From contig MCFG01000565.1 of NCBI GenBank assembly GCA_002104895.1, positions 1 to 29,698 on the forward strand: a stretch of DNA of 29,698 nucleotides, read 5' to 3'. Shown piece by piece: positions 1-11,900 of this stretch. Origin of the DNA: Anaeromyces robustus. Its lineage: Eukaryota; Neocallimastigomycota; Neocallimastigomycetes; Neocallimastigales; Neocallimastigaceae. Numbering within the stretch: the stretch's first letter is position 1; every line of letters starts with the position of its first letter. Position numbers and translations under genes: made by a program. The notes beneath the pieces are model-generated. The model searched no databases. It was not told where the DNA came from and saw nothing but the letters and a program-made list of their open reading frames with translations.

Positions 1-235
1 TATTATTATTATTTATTATTATTATTATCTTCTTATAAATTTATTTACATATTATTTATTATTCATTATTTATTAATATTAAATATTATTTATTATTATT
101 ATTATTATTATTTATTATTTAATATTATTATTATTATTATAATTAAATATTATTCATTATTTATTATTATAATTTTATTATAATTACTATTATTATTTAT
201 TATAATTATTAAATATATTAAATATATTAATTTGT
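1..235. repeat. (TTA)n microsatellite region
   Basis: Imperfect TTA triplets with interspersed ATTTATT and AATATT. It contains the non-repetitive tag CTTCTTATAAATTTATTTA, which occurs again at the far end of the window. Confidence 0.8.
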
Positions 236-1159
236 TTTAAAATTTATATAAAAATAAAGAAAATTATAAATATATTTTATAATTAATTATGTATTTATGA
301 ATATATAATAAATAATACGTTAAAACTTTTTTTTTAGTATTTTATATTTACAAATCATCAATAATAATTTTATATAGAATTATTTGTTTCTATTAAAATT
401 AAAAAATGTTATAAAAATAAAAAATAAAAAATAAAAAGAAAAAAAAACAGGATATGTAAAAATTATCATTATAATTTTTGTTTATAGAAATTAAAAATGG
501 TGAAATGTTATGTTATATGTATTGGCTTTTGTTTTCCTTTTTTTTCTTTTTTTTTAGTTATTTTTGCTATTTTTAATAGTATTTAATAAATAATAAATAG
601 TTATTATAAATCACTGAATAATTAAAAAATATAAAAAACTTTTTTCAAAATTATTATGATTATTCCCAATAAAAAAAAGTTACACTAAACCTTTTTAAAT
701 ATAAATATTTTATAACAGTAACAAAAAAAAATTAATTAAAATAAATTTTTAATTTTTAAATTTTTAATTATTAATTTTTATTATTATTTTTTAAAATTTA
801 TTAAAAAAAATTTTTTTTTGTTCGATTTTTTTTATTCTTTTCTCTCTCTTTTTACAATTTTAGTTTTTATTTCAATAACAAAAAATAAATAAAGAGAAGT
901 TTTTTTGTTTTTTCTTTTTTTTTTCTTTTGTTTTTTTTTTTTTTTGTTGTTTTTACTTATTTACTTTTTTACTTTTTTACTTTTTTACTTTTTTAATATT
1001 TTACTTTACTTTTGCTAAAAAAAAGAATTTGATATTGAAATTGAAATTGAAATTTTTTTAAAATAATAATTATTTTTCAATTTGTAAAAAGTAATTCTTA
1101 TTTTTATAATAAAAGTAAAAAAATTATATTATATTTTATTTATTTAAATTATTATTAAA
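236..1159. other. Gene-free AT-rich DNA
   Basis: Long A and T homopolymers and no supportable reading frame. A small tandem run of about four CTTTTTTA octamers lies near 964-1000, and a GAAATT triplication near 1037-1054. I see nothing else here. Confidence 0.6.
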
Positions 1160-1244
1160 GACAAAATAAAAAATTAATAATAATAATAATAAATAATAAT
1201 AATAATAACTATAATAATAATATTTAATAATAATAATAATAATA

Positions 1245-1283
<39 letters not shown>

Positions 1284-1304
1284 TAATAATAAAAGTTAAT
1301 AATA

Positions 1305-1340
<36 letters not shown>

Positions 1341-1364
1341 TAATAATAAATAATAATTAATAAT

Positions 1365-1431
<67 letters not shown>

Positions 1432-1490
1432 TAATAATAGTATTTAATAATAATATTTAATAATAATAATAATAATATTAAATCATTAAA
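1160..1490. repeat. (AAT)n microsatellite array
   Basis: Long imperfect AAT triplet array on the plus strand with regular AAAT interruptions, about 330 bp. No reading frame or RNA is supported. Confidence 0.85.
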
Positions 1491-2234
1491 AAGGAATAAA
1501 AAAAATTTTATTAAAAAATTATTTATTCAATATTAAAAAAAATTAGAAAAAAAATTAATTTTTTACTTCATTTCTTATTTTTTTATTTTTTAATTTTTTT
1601 CTTTAACAAAAAGTAAAAAAAAGTAAAAATTAAATAAAGTAGAAAATAAAACGAGAAACAAAATTTTTTTCTTTTCAAATGAAAAATAAAATTAAAAAAT
1701 TGAAATTAAAAAATTATAAAAATTAAAATTAAAAATTCTTTCTTTTTATAAAGAAAAAATTCTTTCCTTTTTAACAAGTGGCACTTTTTTTTTTTTAAGT
1801 TTTTAGAAAGTCTTTTCAAATTGAATTTGGAATGAACCTTTAAACTTATTGTTATGAAAATCACTAAGTTGAAGAATAAAAAAAAATAATAAAAAAACTA
1901 AAATTAAATAAAAATTTTAATAAATATTTTTTTATAATAAATAATTTTTTTTTAGTAAGATGAAATAAATTAATAAATTTTATTATAATTTTATCATAAT
2001 TTTTAATAATAAATATTTAGTTAAAATTTGATAATTTGTAGTTAGTATTTTAAATAATTTTTTTCTCAATCATAATTAATATTTTACTGGAGGTTTTTTA
2101 TTATTATTTTTTTCTTTAAATATAATAAATATTATTTTTTTTTGGTTAAGAGAATTGTCTTCTTTACTTTTTCAGCATTTTATATAAACTATATTTACAT
2201 GGAGATAATTTTGAAATGTTTTTCAATATATAAT

Positions 2235-2265
<31 letters not shown>

Positions 2266-3000
2266 TAATAATAGATAAATAATTAAATAAATAATAATAT
2301 GATATATAAATAAATAAAATAATAAAATTATTTAATAATATTTAATATTCTTTTTTATTTAAATTAATAACAATATTATTATTTATTAAACTAACAATTC
2401 AATGATAATTAAAATTCTTTAATCATCATTATTGAATTATATTTATTTTTTCAGAATAATTTTGAAAATCAATTATTAAATATAATTTATAAATTTAGTG
2501 ATCATCTTCATTTGTTAGAATTTATATTTATTTAAATCAAATAAACAGTTAAACCATAATTAAATAACAGCATTTTTATTTTAACCACTTTTAATAAGGT
2601 TCGAATTCCAGTTTTTAAATTTTCTTCCATTATATATTAAATATTTTTCAAATCAAGAAAATTTAATAAAAGTATTTAATTTTTAAGTGTCTAAAGTTTA
2701 TATTATTGCTTTTTTATTTATTATCATAATATATATATATAATATTATATTATTTATTATCTATTATTATATTTATTATTATTCATTTATCAAAAAAAAA
2801 AAAAAAAGTATATTTAATTTTATAATGAATTTTTAAATATTTTTTAATTTTTTTTAGTAATTGATAAAAAAATAATTTATTTATTAGTTTTATTTTATTT
2901 ATTTATATTTTTTATTTTATTTTTTTAAATATATTATTTTATTTAATAACGTGGCTTTTATAAATTGTGTTAAAAAAATTTATTTTTTTATTTTATTTTT
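1491..3000. other. Gene-free AT-rich DNA
   Basis: Includes a short AAT-type run near 2230-2275 and an AT dinucleotide run near 2730-2750. A GGTTCGAATTCC motif near 2599 resembles a tRNA T-arm, but no partner A-box was found. No gene is supported. Confidence 0.55.
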
Positions 3001-3002
3001 AT

Positions 3003-3103
3003 TCGCCTCATTGCAAAAATTTACTATGCGCCCCATATCACATTCACATTTAGTAATGGGGCGCATTACAAAATTTGTGGTTGCATTTCGCAATGGGGCG
3101 CAT
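3003..3103. repeat. GC-rich cluster of inverted 11-mers (ATGCGCCCCAT)
   Basis: ATGCGCCCCAT lies at 3026-3036, and its exact reverse complement ATGGGGCGCAT at 3056-3066 and 3093-3103. A degenerate relative (CGCCTCATTGC) is at about 3004-3014. The first pair can form an 11-bp stem with a 19-nt loop. G+C content is much higher than the surrounding kilobases. Confidence 0.75.
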
Positions 3104-3239
3104 AATTATATAAATAATTAAATAAATAAAAATATAATGTATAAATAAATAAAATAATAAAGTATGTAATTTATTATAACTAAATATTAAATGTAATTCT
3201 TTATAATAAATAAATTAAATAAATTTGAAATTATTATTA

Positions 3240-3930
3240 AAACTAAATTAATGACTTTTAACATTAGTTTTATACATTTTATTTTTATTTTATTAGTAAT
3301 TTTATTATTTATTTTATTAGTAATTTTATTATTTATTTTATTAGTTATTTTATTATTTATTTTATTAGTTATTTTATATACTTTATTATAATTTTATTAT
3401 TTATTTTATTAGTTATTTTTATATATTTTATTTTTATTTTATTAGTAATTTTATTATTTATTTTATTATTTATTTTATTAGTAATTTTATTATTTATTTA
3501 TTAGTTATTTTTATATACTTTATTATTATTTTATTATTTATTTTATTATTTATTTTATTAGTAATTTTATTATTTATTTTATTATTTATTTTATTAGTTA
3601 TTTTATTTGTTATTTTATTATTTATTTTATTAGTTATTTTATTATTTATTTTTATATATTTTATTTTTATTTTATTAGTAATTTTATTATTTATTTTATT
3701 ATTTATTTTATTAGTAATTTTGTTGTTTATTTTATTATTTATTTTATTAGTTATTTTATTATTTATTTTATTAGTTATTTTATTAGTTATTTTATTATTT
3801 ATATTATTAGTAATTTTATTAGTTATTTTTATATATTTTATTTTTATTTAATTATCTACTTTATTAGTTATTTTATTAGTATTTTATTATTTATTTTTTA
3901 ATTATTTTATTAGTTATTTATTAAAAAAAA
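3240..3930. repeat. 24-bp minisatellite
   Basis: The best-preserved unit is TTAG(T)AATTTTATTATT-ATTTTA, about 24 bp. It varies at one position (GTAA or GTTA), and some copies contain internal deletions. The array runs right up to the flank of duplication copy 1. No coding potential is supported. Confidence 0.75.
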
Positions 3931-4035
3931 TTTATTTCAATGAATATATATTATTAATAAAAATAAAATATTATTTAATAATTGAATGAACGTATTTATT
4001 GATTAAATAAATAAATAATTTTATTCCAAGAGGTA

Positions 4036-4115
4036 GAGAGTAAGGTTCGAACCAGAGATAATCAATATGAAAATAGAAGCGGGTAGAACTGAGCCTAATT
4101 AGTAGCCATAATGGA
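4036..4115 (-). other. tRNA-like relic (A-box and B-box motifs)
   Basis: On the minus strand a TTAGGCTCAGTT motif (A-box-like) is followed after a spacing usual for tRNA genes by CTGGTTCGAACC (B-box-like). The acceptor and T stems do not pair well, so this is not a functional tRNA. A decayed tRNA or the head of a tRNA-derived SINE is possible. It lies just outside the left edge of duplication copy 1. Confidence 0.3.
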
Positions 4116-4940
4116 TCTATATCATTACAAATTAATAATGCAAAAATATAAAAATGCAAACAGTTATTATGATTTACATTCAATAAATATAAAAAAAATA
4201 AAAAAATGTTGTAAAACAAAAAAAAAGTCTTATTTATTTATTTATTTAGTTATTTTAATACAAAAAATTATATGAATAATAATTATATATATAATACATA
4301 TAATATATTTTATATTTAAATTATTATGAGTTTATTAGATTATTTTTATTAGATTTTTTTTTATAAAAAAAAAATTATGAAAAACAATTGATGGCAATAA
4401 CGAAAAAAATATTAATGAAAATAGTAATGATTAATGAATTTATAATAAATGATGAATTTCAAAAAAAAAAGTTATATAATAATATAACTTATATTATTTT
4501 TATTATGCTATAATATTAATAAATATTATTTAAAAATAATTATAAAAAGATTCTATAATTATTATTATTAATGATTTTTCTCTAGTATAATTAATATTAT
4601 TAATTAAAGTTATTTAAAAAAAAAGAAACATTGCGAATAGTATAAGTGTATGATTTTTGTTATTTTTTTTACCACTAATAAATAAATAGTGAGTAAAAAT
4701 AAAAAGAATAAAATTTTTAGTAATTGAAAAACATTTTAGTTTTTTTTTTAATTGTATTTGCGTTATTTAAATATTATTAAATATAGAATATAGGTCTATT
4801 ATTATATTTTAATAAAAGATAGAAAAATATTAAATGAAAAATAAAATATATTAAATAATATATTTTATATGAAGGTATCCTTTGTATAAATAATTTATGA
4901 ATTAATAAGAGAATATTTTGAATGTATTATGTTATTTTTA

Positions 4941-5100
4941 ATAACGTAACGTAATGTAATATGCCATAACATAACGTAATGTAACTTAACATAATGTAAC
5001 ATGATGTGATGTAACATAATGTAATATAACGAAACGTAACATTACATAACATAACATAATTTAACGTAATGTAATATAACGTAACGTAACGTAACAACGT
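4941..5100. repeat. Pentanucleotide array (TAACG-type), copy 1
   Basis: Degenerate tandem TAACG / TAACA / TAATG pentamers, for example ATAACGTAACGTAATG, ending in three clean GTAAC units. The partner array is at 17505-17656. Confidence 0.75.
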
Positions 5101-5478
5101 ATCATTTTTAAAAAAATTATATTGATTATATGAAATAATGTAAATATTAATTATGATTTGATAATAAATATTTTATTATGATAAATATACTGATATATAA
5201 ATATTTATTTATTATTTGAATGGTATAAGAAACTTGTTGATTTATTTTTATTTGCCTTTTTATCTTAATAATATTTTTAATTTGTTATAATTGAAAATGA
5301 GTAATAAATATTTCGATAATAGAAATGTATGTCTTTATAAAATACATGATATTATAAAGTTTTTTTTGTATTTGTATTTGAATCTCTATACGTAGATAAA
5401 TTTGAAATAATATTAATATATTGATATATGTTACTCTTTTTTTTTTTTTTCTAGTTTTATAATTAAAAGAGGATTACT

Positions 5479-5522
5479 TTTTACTTTTATGTAAAATAAT
5501 ATAATTTTACATAAAAGTAAAA
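5479..5522. repeat. 19-bp perfect inverted repeat 3' of scaffoldin A
   Basis: The left arm 5479-5497 (TTTTACTTTTATGTAAAAT) is the exact reverse complement of 5504-5522, with a 6-nt loop. It lies about 440 bp after the stop codon. In the duplicate (about 18028-18072) the distal parts of the right arm are mutated. Confidence 0.75.
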
Positions 5523-5906
5523 GGTATACTATGATTCTTTATGAATGAAAATAAGTAAAATAATGAATATAGAAAGATATGAGTATCTTTCTAATTATTT
5601 ATTAATTATTTTTTTTGTTAAAGTTTAAAATGTGGCTTGTGTGAAAAAATTGAATATGAATAGATGAATTATTCATCGTTAAAATGTATAAAGTCTTTAC
5701 CTTTTTTTTAAAAGGATAACAAATAATATAATGAGGTATTATTAATAGTCTTTGATCTTACATTAAAAGATCATCTATTAATTATTAATTGTTTTGTAAT
5801 ATACTGAACGAAATAAATAATATATTTTATAAATATATTATTACATTAATTAAAATAATAAAACAATTATTATTATTATATTATTTTTATTTTTTTTTCT
5901 TTTTGA

Positions 5907-5912
5907 TTTATT
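5907..5912 (-). terminator. Candidate polyadenylation signal of scaffoldin A
   Basis: AATAAA on the minus strand, 47 intervening bases after the stop codon. The same hexamer sits at the identical distance after gene B, and the surrounding CAACAATAAATC is conserved. In DNA this AT-rich the hexamer is common by chance, so support is modest. Confidence 0.4.
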
Positions 5913-5959
5913 GTTGAATTTGTTTTATAATATATTATTTATAATAATATATTTTCAGT

Positions 5960-8900
5960 TTAAAACATAAAAACCTGAATTAAAATAGCAATAGCTATAG
6001 CAAAGAATGATAATTGATAACGTAATTCAATACCACTAACGTTACATTTTTCTGGATTTTCTTCATTTTCTACACATTCTACATAACCTAATTGTTCCAT
6101 AGAACAAATCTTAATATCATCAGTGTCTTCATCTACCTTAACATAATTATTAACACAAACAAGATCAAAGGTAGATTTAGTTTCTTCTACGTTGTAAGTA
6201 CAATTAGTGAAAATACCACTAACCGATTCTAAGTAGTTCTTTCCACGACGACTAACAATAGCTGTAGAATTATTATTCTTTTCAATACCTTCCATAGCTT
6301 GTTTAATCTTGTCTGGGTATTCTTCCGTTAAAGCTAATGGGAAGTTAACAATGACATTTTCATTGTACGAACAATATCTTGACATGACTGGAACTAAAGT
6401 AGAACTAGATTCACAGCGGTAGTAAGCATCTTCAATGTAATAGTACTGTCCACTAACACAAGCTTGTTTCGTACATTCAGTAGCTTCTAAACCTTCGGAA
6501 TCATGGATACAGTAATAAACTTCTCCTGTATTAGTAAAGTAATAACCTGTATCTTTAATTGGAGTACATGAACTACCTTCGTCTTCATTACAGTGATACA
6601 TTTCTTGATCAACCGTGTAGTAATAACCATAATTAGCAATACTGTTAATCTTAATTTCATCGACATTCTTGGTAAATCTGTAGATATAAGTATCGGCTGG
6701 ATTAATGGAAATATAGGCGTAACCAGAGGTGGATGGAGTATTCCAAATACCATCACGATATCTTAAAATGGTCTTAGCACGACCATCATAATAATAAACA
6801 TCTTCTTCTGGAGTGTATTCCTTACAGGATGAAAGTTGACAACCATAAACAATAAGTCCATTATTCTTTGTCTTGTAATTCTTACTAACAACGGTAGTAT
6901 TGGTAGAAAGACTAACAATATAATAACCAGTTTCATCCACCATTTGTGCCGCAAACATATTCATATTGTAAAGGTATTGAGAATAACCATAGATGGTTGA
7001 GGAGATACTTGGAGCACGATAACATTCTCCAGTTTCACGATTCTTAATATCAGCCTTGGCAAGAACTAATTCTCCCTTATACGTGATACAGAATTCTTGA
7101 TTCTTTAAATCAGCATTTGGAGTACATTTATTATTGGCAAAGGCACAAACAATATCCTTTTCATAGGCAAAGGAATAAGCACCACTATTAACATTATATT
7201 TCAAAATACGTTTATTAATATCCGCATAATAAGTCATGGATTCTGGTTTGTCGACAATACTACAACTACTTCCATTACAGCGATATAATTTAACATTTTC
7301 ATCATTATACAAATCAATATCATTTCCGGTAACTAAAGTATTCTTTGCTGTATTAATAAAGTAATAACCAGTTTCATAGAATTGATTAACACATCCTTGA
7401 TCAAGAGTGTAAATATTAGATCCAACAGTGAAGTACATGTCCGTGTAGGAATCATTAACTTCTAAACAGTTGGAATTGGTAGTCGTGTAAATGTAAGTGG
7501 CGGTAACACCAGAAATGACATTTGGTTTGACGACAATGGTATCAGTAGCAAAATAGAATACGGAACGATCAAGATTGGTACAAATATTACCAGCAGAAAT
7601 AGAAGTAGTAGCAGATTTAGTCATGGCATATTCATTAGTAATATAACATTTATTATTATTAAATTCACAAATTGGAATGGCAGCAATTTCACTTGGTGAA
7701 AGGGATTGACATTTTCCATTAACACAACGAATAATACCATAGGCATCATCACTACTTCTTGATAAGTGAACACTATTTTCATCTTCTGAATTGTTATCAC
7801 GAGTCTTTTCAGTAGCGACGGCTACTTCTTCATCATCTTCATCGATACGTCTAGTAATACCACCACTACTATTATCAGAAGTTGTAATAGCAGCGCGGAA
7901 GATACCAGTGACAACAACAATGGTTTTACAATCCGTATCACTCTTACAACGAATTAAAACATTTGGAGTACTTGTTGGATAATAACCATCTCCTGTGGCT
8001 TCAGCAGCACATGTAACCACTTGACTATTTTGTACACAATTAATAATACTTTTATTACTTTCACTGGAGTCAGCATTAGCATAGTAATTAACCGTTGGTG
8101 TATATTCCACACATGTCGATGAACTAGAACAATGAATAAGTAAAGTACTAACATAAGTCAAATAGAAACCAGTCTTGGCTTTGGCTGCACTACATCCTCC
8201 ATTCTTAGTACAACTAATAATAGCATAAGAGGATTTATTAGATCCAGCATTAACATATTTGACTTTAGATTTAGATGGATAATAAGTACAGGCTGTAGCG
8301 GATGTACATTTAATATATCCAGATCCCTCATGTCCAACATAATAACCTACTTCAGCGGTAACGGTAGAACAATTATTACTTTGACATTGAATAAGACTAT
8401 TAGTAGCTGAATCATAACCACTATTTTCAAAGTAGGAGGCTACTTTTGGTTTGAAACTAACACATTTACCATTACTAGCACATTGAATAATGTATGGATG
8501 ATTCGATCCGATAACACGATTACCATCAACAACATATCCCGTAAATGAGGAATATTCTAATACTCCATTATTACAGAATACGGCTTTCTTGTTTTCTGCA
8601 TCATACATATAGGTATTATGAGTACATCCTGGTTTTTCAGTACAAGTTTTAGTACTATCATTACAATCGTATAAAATAACGTCATTTTGATCCGAGGATA
8701 AACTATCAACTAATTTACCATTCTTATCAATCATGACAACACCACCTTGATAGAAACGATTAATGTAAGCATAAGAGACCTTGAAAAGTGAATTAGTTTC
8801 AGTCTTAATGCCTGGGAATTCATTAGCAGGAATAGTAGCAAAAGTATAATAATCATCAGATTTTGAAGCAGTAACATAAGTAGAATTACTATTTGGATAG

Positions 8901-11900
8901 AATCTTAATTGACCATCTTCATAACAATAATTTCCGGCTTTAGCTTCTTCTGTTTCTGGACATGCTTTTGAAGCTTCGGCAACACATTCACTTCCTTCTT
9001 TGTCACATTTAATAATTGGTTTAGTTTCATCACCTACATTAACATAATAACCTAAATCAATCTTTACGGTTTCACATCCATCGATAGAATCACAAATAAT
9101 GGTTTGATTAACAGCTTTATTACTACCAGCATTTAAGAAATAACCACTTGAAGTGAAAGCAGATTTTAAATTACATGGACCAGTGGAATTAGTACATTCA
9201 ATTAATCCATTAATATCTTCATTAACACCAACATAATAGGATGGAACAACGTCTGGGGTTTGTTTTTCACATTTTTTATTAGAACAGTAAATAATAGCGT
9301 TAGTTTGATCTACGCTTTCAGCATTAACGTAGTATTCCATTTTAGAGGTAGTTGAACCTGTCTTAATTCCAACACACCCATTATCATTAGTACATTGAAT
9401 TAATTGATTATTATCACCAGATTCAGCATAATTAGAATTCAAATAAACACCAAGTCCGGTTTTTGGTAATTCTGTACATGTAATAACATCCTTTAAATTA
9501 ATACATTCAATGATGTCATTAACAAGAGCAGTATCATCAATATCACCAGCATTTAAATAATATTCATTACTTTCTTCGGTAGCTGAACTACTGGAAGCTT
9601 TACAACCATTCTTAACACATTTAATTAATGGGAAAGTTTCGGTATTATTACCGTAATTAACATAGACATCATTAAGAGAAGCTGGTAAAATAGTACAAGT
9701 AGCTTCCGGAGATGCATATTGACATTGAATTAAAGTATCATTTAGTTTAGTGGAAAGAACACTTCCTGAATTAACATAATAAGCTGGAGGTTTATCACCA
9801 GCAGCTAAACTACTATGAGTCTTACATCCATTCTTTTCAGTACAAATAATTAATGGCATAGTTGGATCATTATCAACATTACCGTTCATGTACACATCAC
9901 CATCTTTAGCACTAACAATTTCACAACTAATCTTTGAACCAGTATTTTTACATTTAATTAAATCATTGACTAATTTTTCATCAGAACTATTAGTAGGATC
10001 AGCATTAATAAAGAATTCTGGTTGAGTAGTTGCTGCCTTACTTTCTCTAGTTTTACATCCAGCACTAGTACAATAAATAATTTCAGTGACGTTATGAGAG
10101 TTAATATAAACGTCATTGACGGCACCATTTTTAACTTCACATTTAGCAGTACTATTGTTAGAACAAACAATTAAATCGTTGGTGAGAACTACATTTGTAC
10201 CGGCTTTTCCACTAATATCACTAGAATTTAAGAATATTTCATTTTTACTTGCGGTAGCTTTACTATTAACAGTAACACATCCTTTTACAGTAGAACATTG
10301 AATGGTTTGAGCGGCATTAAAAGTATTTATATAAGTATCACCATCTTCTGCAACTAATACGTAACATGCTCCACCTTTACATTCAATTAAAGTATCTTTT
10401 AAAGGAGCAGCAGTATTAGTACTTCCGGCATTAACAAAATATTCTAATTGTGTAGCAGTTGAGTTTGATGCAGTCTCCACACAACCATTTTCACTACTAC
10501 ATACTAAAATTGGTTTTTTGTTATTAGTGGCATCATAATTGCTATTTAAATAAACATCATTATTTGATCCATTCGTGATTGTACACACCACTTTTCCATC
10601 AGTTCCTTCTTCTTCTTTTACACATTTAATTAAATCATTTTTAAGAGGTTCAGTATTAATGTTATCTGAATTTGGATATAAAAGGACATTTGCCTTTTGA
10701 AATTGATCATCAGTTGGTGCTTTAGGAGTACATTTACCAGTATTATCACAAATAATTAAAGGTTTTTTCTCGGTATAGTCCTTTTCATCCATAAAATCGT
10801 TTAAGAAAACTTTGAGCTTTTGGTCTGTTGTGGAAACCAACGCACATTTAGATTTACCACTAGTTAAAGTGCAATTTAAAAGTTCAGTAGCACCATCAAT
10901 AAATCTTGGGAAGTATTCGGTACGTCCTGCTCTAGCTCCACTTTGATAAATAGTACAATTATTTGGACAATTGATAACTTGAGATAAATCAACAGCATTA
11001 ATATAACTATCTTTTGCACTACCTTTACCATCAGCAGAAGTACATGTATCTGATGCACAAGTAATCATTTTAGTGATATCAGTATCATCAATATAACCTT
11101 CACCATTAGTTAAACTACCTTTAGAAACAGCACAATTTCCATTAGGACAAGTAATTACATTTGGATATTTAGATGAAGAACCACTTCCATTATCAATATA
11201 AGCAAAACCATTAATAGAATTTGGTAATTTGGAATTTCCAGCTAAAGATTCATATTTAGAATTGGAAAAAATAAGAACATTCTTAAATTTTCCATCTTTC
11301 TTACTAGTACCATCTAAAAGGGCATGACCTTGAGCACCAGCAAAGGCAGCAGATTTACATTCTGTTGTAGAACAAATAATATAATTAGTGGCAGGACTTG
11401 CACTAGCATCTATAAAACCAGTATTTTGAGCTGGTAAAGCATTGGAACCAGTTGTGACGGCGGCAACAGCATTACCATTATTAATTGAAATGCAAGTTCC
11501 AGAAGAACAATCAATGACATTTGAATATTTTGGTGTACTACCATTGTCACTACTAGCGGCATCAATGTAAGCAGTACCTGAAGTTGTACTACCCTTTTCT
11601 TCAGTACATGTTGCTTCACATTTTAATACATTTTCAGCTTTATATCCATCAACATAATATTTTGGAAAACCAGAGGAACCACCATGAACAGCAGTAGATA
11701 AAGCACATTTATTCTTTTTAACACAAATAATAATCTTTGTGGTTTCACTACTACTTATATAATATTTTTTATCTACGGTAGAATTAGTAGCTATACCTGT
11801 TGTTAAGAAACAACCATCATTAGCTGTACAAACAATTATTCGATTACCATCTTTGTCTGAAGCATCAATATAGAAATAATTAACTGCTAATGTACTACTG

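Larger units (their letters stand above)
4131..5959. other. 3' flank of scaffoldin A, no gene seen
   Basis: AT-rich non-coding DNA shared with 16695-18591. It holds the pentamer array (4941-5100), a 19-bp perfect foldback (5479-5522), and, close to the gene, a conserved stretch with GTGGCTTGTGTGAAAA near 5632. No open frame survives in both copies. Confidence 0.6.

Noticed and set aside
2590-2620. GGTTCGAATTCC as part of a tRNA gene
   Set aside because: Only a T-arm-like motif is present. No A-box at the right distance and no pairing acceptor stem.
3240-3930. CRISPR-like array
   Set aside because: The 24-bp units are contiguous, with no unique spacers, and the context is eukaryotic. It is a minisatellite.
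3971-4219. 82-residue frame on the minus strand
   Set aside because: Overlaps the tRNA-like relic and A/T-rich DNA. Composition is Phe/Leu/Tyr-heavy as expected by chance, and there is no counterpart beside copy 2.
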